Source: Planctomycetota bacterium (GTDB lineage: Bacteria; Planctomycetota; UBA8108). Taken from it: a stretch of DNA of 6,823 nt. Both the position numbers and the translations under genes were made by a program. This document shows positions 1 through 6,428 of this stretch, one piece after another. The stretch spans positions 8,949-15,771 of the forward strand of contig NZOA01000021.1 of assembly GCA_002695115.1 (NCBI GenBank), given 5' to 3'. Below the pieces are notes generated by a model, which did not search any database, was not told the origin of the DNA, and saw only the letters and a list, made by a program, of their open reading frames with translations. Every line of letters begins with the position of its first letter. Position 1 is the stretch's first letter.

Positions 1-26
1 GCGACAAAACACAGTAGAACAGCTAA

Positions 27-53
27 TTGCAGTGTTTTCAGCTTCTTCATAAT
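27..53 (+). promoter_or_regulatory. Weak candidate promoter for the PQQ-propeller lipoprotein gene
   Basis: The first 146 bases hold no recognisable gene and are visibly richer in A and T than the rest of the window, as expected of a promoter/leader region. The best candidate pair is TTGCAG at 27-32 and CATAAT at 48-53. The -10 box is 5/6 to consensus, but the -35 is only 3/6 and the spacer is 15 bases, short for sigma70. The site would give a leader of about 90 bases before the ATG at 147. This is a guess from base pattern only. Confidence 0.2.
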
Positions 54-146
54 GAAACAATTATTCACACAATAGCCGGGTCTGAATATCGAATACTGCA
101 GGAAAAGATGCCGACACGGGGACGGGCAACGGGAAATAATACAGGC

Positions 147-1574
147 ATGTACCGTACTGCCATTATCACACTCACCCTGCTGGCGCTGACGACACTCGCC
201 ACAGGCTGCAGACAGACCGGGCCCGGGGAGGCCGCCGGGAATGAACCGGCCGCCCGAGAGGCTCCGGCCCAACCACCGGCGAAACCACGGAGCCCCTCCC
301 CGGGGAGTTCTCTTGATGCCATAAGGCAGTGGGCCAGCTGGCGGGGCCCGCTCGGGACGGGAGCCGCGCCCGCCGGCGAGCCTCCCATAGAGTGGGGTGA
401 GAAAAAAAACGTGCGCTGGAAGACCACGCTGCCCGGCAAGGGACACTCGACACCGGTCATCTGGGGAGATCGTATATTCCTGACCTCAGCGGCATCCTTC
501 GGAGATGCAACGAAAGAGGATCATGAGCACTCCGATGGAGATCATGACAACATGACTCCGGAGTTTCACCAGCGCTCTGTGGTCCTGGCGATCGACCGCT
601 CCGACGGCTCCATCCTTTGGGAAAAAATTGTCGACGAGGAGCGGCCTCACGAGAGCACCCACGTGACCGGAAGCTGGGCATCCAACTCCCCGGTAACCGA
701 CGGGGAGCATGTCATCGCCTCCTTCGGCTCCCGGGGGATCTACTGTCTCACCATCGATGGAGAGCTCACCTGGAAAAAGGATCTCGGCGATATGAAGGTC
801 AAGCACGGACACGGCGAGGGAAGCTCTCCTGCCCTGCATGGAGATACCGTGGTGGTCAATTGGGATCATGAGGGCAGCTCCTTCGCCATCGCCCTCGACA
901 AGAATACCGGCGCGGAAATCTGGAAGGCTCCGCGCGACGAGGTCTCATCCTGGTCAACCCCGCTGATCATTGAGCAGGCGGGAAAACCCCAGGCCGTCAT
1001 CGCCGCGACCACACGCGTTCGCAGCTATGACCTCACCGACGGCAGGGTGCTCTGGGAATGCGGCGGACTCTCCAATAACGTGGTCGCCTCGCCTGTGGCC
1101 GCCGATGGATTCCTCTACGCCGCCAGCAGCTACGAGTTCCAGGCCATGTTCGCCATCCGTCTCGAGGGCGCCAGCGGCGACCTGACCGGCACCGAAGCGG
1201 TCACCTGGAAAATAGACCGCCACACTCCCTACGTCCCCTCCCCCCTTCTCTACCGGGGAAAGCTATTCTTCATCAGGCACCTGCAGGCCTTTCTCAGCTG
1301 CCTCGACGCGAAGACCGGAGCCCCGATCTTCGGCCCCAGGCGTCTTCCCGGCTTCCAGATGATCTATTCATCCCCGGTCGGAGCCGGCGGCAAGGTATAC
1401 GTCCTGAGCCGCAACGGGGTCATGCTGGTGATTGAGAGCGACGGGAAATACGACCTGCTGGCGGCCAACCAGCTGGAGGATTCCTTTTCCGCCTCGCCGG
1501 CGATCGTCGACGATGAACTGTACCTGCGGGGCGAACATCATCTCTATTGCATAGCGAAAGAGACCGGGAAATAG
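147..1574 (+). CDS. Secreted lipoprotein with PQQ/BamB-like beta-propeller repeats
   Basis: This 475-residue protein is predicted to be exported, lipidated and folded as a beta-propeller; its ligand or partner is unknown. The ATG at 147 is chosen over the upstream in-frame TTG at 27 because it starts a signal peptide: a short N-region, a hydrophobic stretch at about 5-18, and a lipobox-like ATG-C with lipidated Cys21. A Pro/Ala/Glu-rich linker spans 24-55. The fold then opens with WRGPLGTG (65-72), a motif common at the start of planctomycete PQQ-repeat proteins. Propeller strands of the type AxDxxTGxxxW recur at about 145-160, 197-213, 246-261, 290-305 and 382-396, with degenerate ones at 334-356 and 425-440, suggesting seven or eight blades. 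A His/Asp-rich insertion lies at 120-141. The repeat pattern does not show that PQQ is bound, and no dehydrogenase active site is evident, so it may be a scaffold or sensor. It converges on the redoxin-like gene, with no same-strand neighbour in view. Confidence 0.88.
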   Translation: MYRTAIITLTLLALTTLATGCRQTGPGEAAGNEPAAREAPAQPPAKPRSPSPGSSLDAIRQWASWRGPLGTGAAPAGEPPIEWGEKKNVRWKTTLPGKGHSTPVIWGDRIFLTSAASFGDATKEDHEHSDGDHDNMTPEFHQRSVVLAIDRSDGSILWEKIVDEERPHESTHVTGSWASNSPVTDGEHVIASFGSRGIYCLTIDGELTWKKDLGDMKVKHGHGEGSSPALHGDTVVVNWDHEGSSFAIALDKNTGAEIWKAPRDEVSSWSTPLIIEQAGKPQAVIAATTRVRSYDLTDGRVLWECGGLSNNVVASPVAADGFLYAASSYEFQAMFAIRLEGASGDLTGTEAVTWKIDRHTPYVPSPLLYRGKLFFIRHLQAFLSCLDAKTGAPIFGPRRLPGFQMIYSSPVGAGGKVYVLSRNGVMLVIESDGKYDLLAANQLEDSFSASPAIVDDELYLRGEHHLYCIAKETGK

Positions 1575-1601
1575 CGCCGCTCCTTCGGCCTGCAGGTCCG
1601 C

Positions 1602-1626
1602 GCGAGCAGCCGCGGCTCGCTACAGG
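1602..1626 (-). repeat. REP-like GTAG-headed palindrome between convergent genes (possible terminator)
   Basis: Read on the minus strand this starts CTGTAG and continues into a hairpin with perfect six-base arms (GCGAGC at 1620-1615, GCTCGC at 1607-1602) around a seven-base loop. The head shares its last G with the stem. A GTAG head followed by a G+C-rich palindrome is the known layout of bacterial REP elements. It fills most of the 45-base gap between two converging genes, a typical REP site, and the TAG stop of the redoxin-like gene lies inside the GTAG. No T-run follows on either strand, so it is a poor intrinsic terminator, though the hairpin could still protect 3' ends. Only one copy is in view, so repeat status is inference. 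Confidence 0.3.
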
Positions 1627-2579
1627 CTCTTCCGCTTTTCCTTCGAGTCCCCGGGGCGGCCCCTGGAATTCTCCGTAGACTCCCCGTATTTCTTCGCCCA
1701 GCCGCGCAACACCTTCTGCGCCGCGGGGGTGCCGTAATTGGCCAGCTTCCCGGAGTTGACGATCGACGTTACCCGCCTGGCAAGGTCCCTCCTGGCGGCT
1801 TCTTTCGCATCAACGTACTTTTCAACCTTCAGAGCCGCCTCCATGACCTCCGCCTCGGTGGCCCGCTTGTTGATCAGGCCGCGCAGAAGAGAGCTGAGCT
1901 CCGCGTCGCCTCCCCTGCCCTGCCTGCCGCGCTGGGGCCGCTTGCGCTGCTTCTCCTCCCTCATTCGCTGCATCTCGGCCCTTTCTTTTGACTGGATGTC
2001 CTTAACCGCCGGCGCCTTTTCACCGATCACGGCGGCGATCGCCTCGAGAATACCGGAGCTCAGTACGGGCTGTATGAGGGCGAAGCTGGCCGTCACCTTT
2101 CCCTCCTTGCCCACGAGGAGGGTCAATGTCACGTTGCGGTTCAATCCATAAGACCCGGGGCCTTCCCGGCCATCCCGTGAGACTCCCAGCAGGACATCCT
2201 TCGGAATGTATTTCGCGATCCCCTGGGCCCATTTCATTTTTTCACCGGGATCGTCGGAGAGGAAAACCACACCGACACGCAGGCCCTTCTTTGCCTTGCT
2301 CGATGTGTAGTAGTTCGTCAGGGACCGCACCAGGCCAAAGGCCGGACGGGTGTACTCATGGAAGAAGGCCAGGACGACAGGTTTTCCGTCCGCGGCGCGG
2401 ATGAAATCAAACTCCTTTTCTTTGAGCTCTCCCCTCACTCCGGTCATCTTGAAAGGAGGAAGCTTTTCGCCGGGCTGGGGACCCGAAAAGACCGGGTCTT
2501 CAGCGTCGGCCGCCTGGAAAATGAGCAGAATGATGCTGAGCGCTAAAAAACCGCGTCCCTGAAAATTACTGCAAGTCAT
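1620..2579 (-). CDS. Secreted thioredoxin-fold (redoxin-like) protein lacking active-site cysteines
   Basis: This 319-residue exported protein has a signal peptide at 1-26 (hydrophobic core about 11-22, likely cut after ADA26). A redoxin/AhpC-TSA-like domain follows at about 35-188: PGEKLPPF at 37-44, the first strand PVVLAFF at 67-73, a central strand RVGVVFLSDD at 101-110, and TLTLLVGKEGKV at 151-162, which resembles the strand near the cis-Pro of thioredoxins. HEYTRPA (74-80) sits where a CxxC would be. The only cysteine is Cys3, in the signal peptide, so the mature protein cannot do thiol-disulfide chemistry. A strongly basic linker (about 198-224) leads to a helical C-terminal domain (about 226-300) and a charged tail. 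The ATG at 2579 is favoured over an upstream extension by the signal peptide and an AAAGGA ribosome site six bases upstream. It starts 50 bases after the sulfatase stop, probably in one transcript. It probably acts by binding rather than catalysis. Confidence 0.8.
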   Translation of the reverse strand: MTCSNFQGRGFLALSIILLIFQAADAEDPVFSGPQPGEKLPPFKMTGVRGELKEKEFDFIRAADGKPVVLAFFHEYTRPAFGLVRSLTNYYTSSKAKKGLRVGVVFLSDDPGEKMKWAQGIAKYIPKDVLLGVSRDGREGPGSYGLNRNVTLTLLVGKEGKVTASFALIQPVLSSGILEAIAAVIGEKAPAVKDIQSKERAEMQRMREEKQRKRPQRGRQGRGGDAELSSLLRGLINKRATEAEVMEAALKVEKYVDAKEAARRDLARRVTSIVNSGKLANYGTPAAQKVLRGWAKKYGESTENSRGRPGDSKEKRKSL

Positions 2580-2585
2580 TGATAT

Positions 2586-2591
2586 TCCTTT
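2586..2591 (-). promoter_or_regulatory. Ribosome binding site fixing the redoxin-like start
   Basis: AAAGGA on the minus strand lies six bases before the ATG at 2579. It supports that start over the longer in-frame reading beginning at 2669, which would overlap the end of the sulfatase gene. Confidence 0.6.
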
Positions 2592-2629
2592 CCGGGAAGA
2601 ACAAAAAATACGTGAGCGACGGCGAGCGG

Positions 2630-4018
2630 CTATTTCTCCACCAGCCGGGGTCTCGGCTGGTCGACCCAACCGGCCGGACGCTGGTTTTTTCCGGCGCTCT
2701 CCATGTCACCGAGGTCGGCTCGAACCTTATCGACAAGGGAGAGCAGCCTCTTCACCACGAGCGGGTTCTTATCCTTCACATCCTTGTCTTCGTGGATATC
2801 CGCCACCAGGTCGAAAAGCTTCAGCGGCCTGGGCCCCTCCGGCTTGCCCCAGTTTCTCTTCTTCGACTTCAGCTTGACGAAGAGCTTCCAGCGTCCGGAG
2901 CGCACCGCCTGCAGCTGGTCCATCTGGTAGTAGCAGAAGACCTCGTGCGGCGACTTCGCGCCGGGCTTGCCCGAGAGAATGCTCCAGATGTCCCTGCCAT
3001 CGATGATCCTGTCGCCGGGAACCTCGGCCCCGGCCAGCCCGGCGAAGGTCGGCAGGAGATCGATGGTCGAGGTGACGAGCTCGCTGCTGGAACCGGCGGG
3101 AATCTTCCCGGGCCAGCGCACGATGCAGGGAACCCGCATCCCCCCCTCGTCGGTCCTGCCCTTGCGCCCGCGAAGAGGCCTGTTGCTCTGCTCCCTGTAG
3201 GAGCCGTTGTCGGAGGTGAAGAGAACCAGGGTCTTCTCATCGATGCCCTGCGCCTTCAGCTCCCCGAAGAGTTCTCCCATCGACCAGTCCAACTCCTCGA
3301 CCGCGTCCCCGTACTTTCCATCGGCCGACTTGCCCTGGAACTCCACTCCCGGATTCAGCGGAAGGTGGACCATGGTATGAGGAATGTAGAGAAAGAAAGG
3401 CCGGGCCTTGTTCCTGCGTATGAAACCGAGGGCCTCCTCTGTGTAGCGGCGGGTGATGGTGTTCTGCTTCACCGGAGCCTCGATGACCTTCTCTCCGCGC
3501 ACCAGGGGCAGGGGAACGTTCTTGCGGTGCATATCGTTGCTGTAGGGGATGCCGTAGTAGGTATCGAAGCCCTGGGAGGTCGGCAGGAAATCCGGATGGT
3601 CACCGAGATGCCATTTCCCGATGCAGCCGGTGGCGTAGCCCCGCTTCCTGAGCACCTCGGCGATGGTCAATTCGGCGGGATTGAGCCCCTTGCGAGCGGC
3701 CGGAAAGAGAACACAGAGATTCTTCTCATCGACGTGCATGTTGACGCGCCGGGGGTAGCATCCGGTCATCAGGCTCGAACGTGAGGGAGTACAGACTGAG
3801 CAGGTGACGTAAAAATCCCGCAGGCACATCCCCTCGCGCGCCATCAGGTCGAGCGCCGGGGTGCGATGGCTGGTGGAGCCGAACGGACCGATGTCGCTGT
3901 AGCCCATGTCATCGATGAAAACGACAATGAAGTTCGGCTTCAGGCCGAGGTTCTCCTCCGCCTCGAGCGCGCAGGAGCAGAAGAAGAGAGAACAGAGAAG
4001 CAGGCGGCGAATCATCAT
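2630..4018 (-). CDS. Secreted sulfatase of the arylsulfatase/alkaline phosphatase superfamily
   Basis: A predicted exported sulfate-ester hydrolase of 462 residues. A signal peptide occupies about 1-20 (RR then a hydrophobic run, likely cut after ALEA). The sulfatase fold begins with FIVVFIDDMGYSDIG (30-44), whose Asp36 and Asp37 are the expected calcium ligands. The signature CTPSRSSLMTG (76-86) has Cys76 as the residue converted to formylglycine and Arg80 as its partner. Further motifs are GKWHLGD (134-140), PHTMVHLPL (213-221), TSDNGS with Asp270/Asn271 (268-273), and RGRKGRTDEGGMRVP near 283-297. The usual smaller C-terminal domain runs from about 355, with AVRSGRWKLF (371-380) and LFDL (401-404). 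Length is normal for the family and no key residue is missing. The substrate cannot be told from sequence. Start choice is uncertain: a GTG at 4090 would add 24 residues, but the ATG pair at 4018/4015 gives a cleaner signal peptide. No maturation enzyme gene is nearby. Confidence 0.93.
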   Translation of the reverse strand: MMIRRLLLCSLFFCSCALEAEENLGLKPNFIVVFIDDMGYSDIGPFGSTSHRTPALDLMAREGMCLRDFYVTCSVCTPSRSSLMTGCYPRRVNMHVDEKNLCVLFPAARKGLNPAELTIAEVLRKRGYATGCIGKWHLGDHPDFLPTSQGFDTYYGIPYSNDMHRKNVPLPLVRGEKVIEAPVKQNTITRRYTEEALGFIRRNKARPFFLYIPHTMVHLPLNPGVEFQGKSADGKYGDAVEELDWSMGELFGELKAQGIDEKTLVLFTSDNGSYREQSNRPLRGRKGRTDEGGMRVPCIVRWPGKIPAGSSSELVTSTIDLLPTFAGLAGAEVPGDRIIDGRDIWSILSGKPGAKSPHEVFCYYQMDQLQAVRSGRWKLFVKLKSKKRNWGKPEGPRPLKLFDLVADIHEDKDVKDKNPLVVKRLLSLVDKVRADLGDMESAGKNQRPAGWVDQPRPRLVEK

Positions 4019-4138
4019 CTTTGGAACACTCGCATTGTCAGCGGACAGGGGAATCAGCAACCAACAGGATAACAGGCAATGAATCCCCACGCCTGAGCCT
4101 GTGAAGAAAATTCTGGGGGCGAAGCGGCAGGGAGACCT

Positions 4139-4912
4139 TCAGCTTTCGGAACCGGATCCGGTTTCCGGTTCGTCGGACCCGGAGGCGGGTTCATCGCCGG
4201 ACGCCGCCTCTTCACCGGGATTCCCGGCGACGGCTTCGGGGCTCTCGATCTCTTCCTCACGAGCCCGCGCAGCCTCTCTCGAGGGCGGCGCCTCCGGCTG
4301 GGGAAGATCCTTGAGACTGCCGAGGCCGAAGCTCTCGAGAAACCTGGGCGTGGTATGGTAGAGAAGCGGACGCCCGAGGCCCGGCGCCTTGCCGGCGACC
4401 CTGATAAGCTCGCGATCGAGCAGGGTACCGAGCGTCGGGGCGCAATTCACCCCCCGGATAGCCTCCAGCTCGGCCTTGGTGATAGGCCCCTTGTAGGCGA
4501 CGACCGCGAGGGTCTCCAGCGCCGCCGGCGAGAGCCTGCTCGAACGCCGCTTTTGATGCAGGCTCCGAAGCCAGGGGTCGTATTCAGGAAGGGTCAGGAG
4601 CTGCACTCCCTGGGAAATATCTTCGATACGAAAGGCCCGCCCCGAGTCGATGTATTCCTCGCGCAGTTTTTCTACCGCGGCTCTCACATCGTGAACTCCG
4701 AACTTGAAGATGTCCGCAAGCTCGCGAATGGTGACCGGCTCACCGACACAGAAGAGGACAGCCTCGATGGCGCGAGGAAGATCATTTTCGCCCAGGGGAC
4801 CGAGCGCATTCTCCTCCTCGTCAGTCCCGGCAGGCGGCTTCGGGACGGCCTCCGGATCCGCGGCGGCATCCTGCTCCAGGCCCTCGGTCTCGGTCACTTC
4901 AACTTCTTCCAT
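4139..4912 (-). CDS. scpB: Segregation and condensation protein B (ScpB)
   Basis: ScpB is the winged-helix (kleisin-interacting) subunit of the SMC-ScpAB condensin that compacts and segregates the chromosome in the cytoplasm. In this 257-residue protein the first winged-helix domain starts at about 45 (LPRAIEAVLFCVGEPVTI) and the second covers about 125-195. The second carries the ScpB hallmark LSPAALETLAVVAYKGPITK (127-146), then IRGVN (152-156) and GRPLLYHTTPRFLESFGL (180-197). The core is flanked by an acidic N-terminal arm (1-44) and a long Glu/Ser/Gly-rich tail (about 205-257), which make it longer than the roughly 180-200 residues usual for the family. The ATG at 4912 is preferred to an upstream in-frame TTG at 4954 because GGAAG stands six bases before it. 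It follows the Cdd1-family gene by 60 bases and is probably co-transcribed with it. scpA, often adjacent in other bacteria, is not in the window. Confidence 0.93.
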   Translation of the reverse strand: MEEVEVTETEGLEQDAAADPEAVPKPPAGTDEEENALGPLGENDLPRAIEAVLFCVGEPVTIRELADIFKFGVHDVRAAVEKLREEYIDSGRAFRIEDISQGVQLLTLPEYDPWLRSLHQKRRSSRLSPAALETLAVVAYKGPITKAELEAIRGVNCAPTLGTLLDRELIRVAGKAPGLGRPLLYHTTPRFLESFGLGSLKDLPQPEAPPSREAARAREEEIESPEAVAGNPGEEAASGDEPASGSDEPETGSGSES

Positions 4913-4918
4913 CACCTG

Positions 4919-4923
4919 CTTCC
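4919..4923 (-). promoter_or_regulatory. Ribosome binding site fixing the scpB start
   Basis: GGAAG on the minus strand, six bases before the ATG at 4912, selects this start over the TTG at 4954, which has no purine-rich site ahead of it. Confidence 0.45.
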
Positions 4924-4972
4924 ATTTCACGACTGGCCGGGACTGGGACGCCAACCCCGGAAAACCTGCTCT

Positions 4973-5251
4973 TCAGGAGACCGTTTTATCCTTCCAGCGC
5001 CACCATTTCAATTTTTCAGCATCGGGATTAGCCGTCTTTGCGAAATAAACGGCGCAGCGAAAAACGTAGAGGACACATCGATCGATATGAGCCTGGCGCA
5101 AATCGATCAAATCCCGGTAGAGAGCCTCCGGGCAGCGACCGGCCAGATCGTCGAGTCCCTGGACTCCGAGGTCGGCCAGGTCGGCGGTAATACTCGGCCC
5201 GACTCCCGGAACCCGCTGAAATTTCTGCTGCGTCGAGACCATCGTTTTCAT
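4973..5251 (-). CDS. Cdd1-family ("pathogenicity locus") helix-hairpin-helix protein
   Basis: This small cytoplasmic protein of 92 residues matches the Cdd1 family, named after the gene beside the Clostridioides difficile toxin locus. Its biochemical role is not established, and the name does not imply virulence here. A helix-hairpin-helix unit spans about 11-40 (VPGVGPSITADLADLG at 14-29), a fold that usually contacts the DNA backbone without base specificity. The family core follows: DRCVLYVFRCAVYFA (57-71), with cysteines at 59 and 66, and KWWRWKD (82-88). The whole family length is present. The ATG at 5251, ten bases after the isomerase stop, is chosen because the 40 upstream in-frame residues overlap the isomerase gene and look like read-through; ATG 5242 is also possible. 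The tight spacing implies one transcript with the isomerase. A role in DNA handling is inference from the fold and from scpB lying next to it. Confidence 0.85.
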   Translation of the reverse strand: MKTMVSTQQKFQRVPGVGPSITADLADLGVQGLDDLAGRCPEALYRDLIDLRQAHIDRCVLYVFRCAVYFAKTANPDAEKLKWWRWKDKTVS

Positions 5252-5261
5252 CGGGTCGGCT

Positions 5262-6290
5262 TCATTTCTCCCCAGGCCAGTCAATCCGCGCCTGCGTCCG
5301 TAGACGGTAGTAGGTCTTGCGGATCTCTTCGAGCTCCGGAGCGCGCTCGAGGTACTTCTTCCTGACCTCATCCTTCACCTCATCGTAGGCCTGAGAAGGT
5401 TCGATTTTCGTAACCTGGAAGAGATGGTAACCTCCACGGGGGTTTTCAACCGGCTCGCTCACCTGGTCGGGTTTGAGGGAAAAAATCGCCTTCTTAAGAG
5501 ATTCCGCCATCGGGGTTTCCGCGGTGATCGGTCCAAGGCTGCCTCCGAGCGGACGGGTAACCTGGTCATCGGACTCAGCCCTGGCGATAGCGGCGAATTC
5601 GAGTTCTCCACTGATGAGCTTCGCCCTCGCCGACTCGGCCTTTTCCCGGGCGGCCTTCTTCTTGAGCAGCTGCCCCGAATCCGGCTGGTCCTGGAAGGAG
5701 GGAAAGCTATAGGCTATGTGCCTGGTGTGGTACCTCCTATTTCGCTCGTAGAGGGCGCGAAGATCGATGCCACCCGGCTCCCGCATGGCGATCGTGACCT
5801 TCTTGATGAGAACCTGGGCAACCATCTTCTTCCTGAGTTCACTACGGACATCATTGAGGCTGAGCCCCTGTTTTTCGTAGAGATCCGCCAGCTTGATGCG
5901 CCCCGCGGCGGCATCGCCGTTCCCGAGCTCTCTCGACATCCCGTCGAGAACAGCCTCGACCTCGATCTCCACGTCTTTCCCGCTAACCTGCAGATCGCGG
6001 CGCTCGGCTTCCTGTAGAAACAGCTCCTCCTTGATGACCTCCGAGAGGAGCGTCATCTCTCCAAACTGGCGGAAGACCGCCTCGAGGAAATCACCCCGGG
6101 TGAGGGCTCGCCCGTTGATGCGAACGAGGATCGAATCGGAGCTCGCGAAGAATCTCTCGACGCCCCCCGCCGTGGGCGACTCGACCGTCTTCCTCCGCGC
6201 CACGGTATAATCGGCCACCGATCTGCGCGGCGTCGACCCGCAACCCGCCAGGACGAGAACCAATAATGACACGATGAGACGCTTCTCCAT
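5262..6290 (-). CDS. Peptidyl-prolyl isomerase lipoprotein, SurA/PrsA/PpiC (parvulin) type
   Basis: A predicted periplasm-facing foldase that isomerises Xaa-Pro bonds and chaperones exported or outer-membrane proteins. The 342 residues start with a canonical lipoprotein signal: MEKR, a hydrophobic stretch, then lipobox LAGC with lipidated Cys17. A SurA-like helical N-terminal domain covers about 53-170, opening with VRINGRALTRGDF (56-68) and containing LLSEVIKEELFLQEAERR (81-98). The parvulin domain runs about 186-296: the first strand HTRHIAYSF (188-196), the conserved GGSLGPI (249-255) and the last strand GGYHLFQVTKI (286-296). Charged helices close the protein. Length and domain order fit the PrsA/SurA group, but which of these it corresponds to cannot be settled. 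The ATG at 6290 is fixed by the lipobox 17 residues on and an AGGA just upstream, although the spacing is short. It heads the minus-strand run and is divergent from rph. Confidence 0.92.
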   Translation of the reverse strand: MEKRLIVSLLVLVLAGCGSTPRRSVADYTVARRKTVESPTAGGVERFFASSDSILVRINGRALTRGDFLEAVFRQFGEMTLLSEVIKEELFLQEAERRDLQVSGKDVEIEVEAVLDGMSRELGNGDAAAGRIKLADLYEKQGLSLNDVRSELRKKMVAQVLIKKVTIAMREPGGIDLRALYERNRRYHTRHIAYSFPSFQDQPDSGQLLKKKAAREKAESARAKLISGELEFAAIARAESDDQVTRPLGGSLGPITAETPMAESLKKAIFSLKPDQVSEPVENPRGGYHLFQVTKIEPSQAYDEVKDEVRKKYLERAPELEEIRKTYYRLRTQARIDWPGEK

Positions 6291-6334
6291 GGTCCTGAAT
6301 ATACAGTTTTGAGCGGGGAAAAACTTCCTCCCGT

Positions 6335-6363
6335 TTCAAAATGGGACGGCCGGAAAATAGAAT
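6335..6363 (+). promoter_or_regulatory. Sigma70-like promoter for rph
   Basis: TTCAAA at 6335-6340 (4/6 to the -35 consensus) and TAGAAT at 6358-6363 (5/6 to the -10 consensus) are separated by exactly 17 bases. Transcription would begin near 6370 and leave a leader of about 60 bases before rph. It lies in the 138-base gap (6291-6428) shared with the divergent isomerase gene. A comparable promoter for the isomerase could not be picked out. Confidence 0.4.
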
Positions 6364-6377
6364 GAGGCGGAAAAATG

Positions 6378-6390
6378 AACCCGGCGGGTT
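6378..6390 (+). repeat. Short inverted repeat in the rph leader
   Basis: AACCC (6378-6382) and GGGTT (6386-6390) form perfect five-base arms around a three-base loop, between the predicted rph start of transcription and its ribosome site. There is no U-run after it. It could be a small 5'-end stabilising hairpin or chance. Confidence 0.2.
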
Positions 6391-6412
6391 ATCCTGTCTT
6401 CGCCTCGTAAAC

Positions 6413-6417
6413 AGGAG
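6413..6417 (+). promoter_or_regulatory. Ribosome binding site of rph
   Basis: AGGAG lies 11 bases before the ATG at 6429. The spacing is slightly long but acceptable, and no better purine tract is nearer. It supports the start chosen for rph. Confidence 0.5.
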
Positions 6418-6428
6418 TTCAGAAAGTC

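Noticed and set aside
27..146. N-terminal extension of the propeller lipoprotein from a TTG at 27
   Set aside because: It would bury the signal peptide and lipobox about 40 residues inside the protein; the ATG at 147 gives a normal lipoprotein start.
2592..2629. Intrinsic terminator between the sulfatase and redoxin-like genes, suggested by a T-run on the minus strand
   Set aside because: No stable G+C-rich hairpin precedes the T-run, and the short gap with a strong ribosome site argues for read-through.
2579..3784. A 401-codon open frame on the + strand opposite the sulfatase gene
   Set aside because: It lies wholly antisense to the sulfatase and the start of the redoxin-like gene, which have complete family motifs. 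Its product shows no recognisable domain. Long antisense frames are expected in G+C-rich coding DNA.
4019..4138. Terminator or promoter between scpB and the sulfatase gene
   Set aside because: Only weak five-base arms with a long loop and poorly spaced -10/-35-like words were found. There is a short tandem AACAGG pair near 4063-4076, but nothing that supports a call.
4973..5251. Virulence or toxin-locus role implied by the family name of the Cdd1-like protein
   Set aside because: The name comes from a neighbouring toxin locus in one pathogen. No toxin, sigma factor or holin gene is present here.
4355..5365. A 336-codon open frame on the + strand opposite scpB, the Cdd1-family gene and the end of the isomerase gene
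   Set aside because: It spans three well-supported minus-strand genes and the gaps between them, and has no family signature. It is a compositional shadow.
5424..6017. A 197-codon + strand open frame opposite the isomerase gene
   Set aside because: The minus-strand frame has a lipobox and all parvulin motifs. The + strand reading has no signal, domain or ribosome site.
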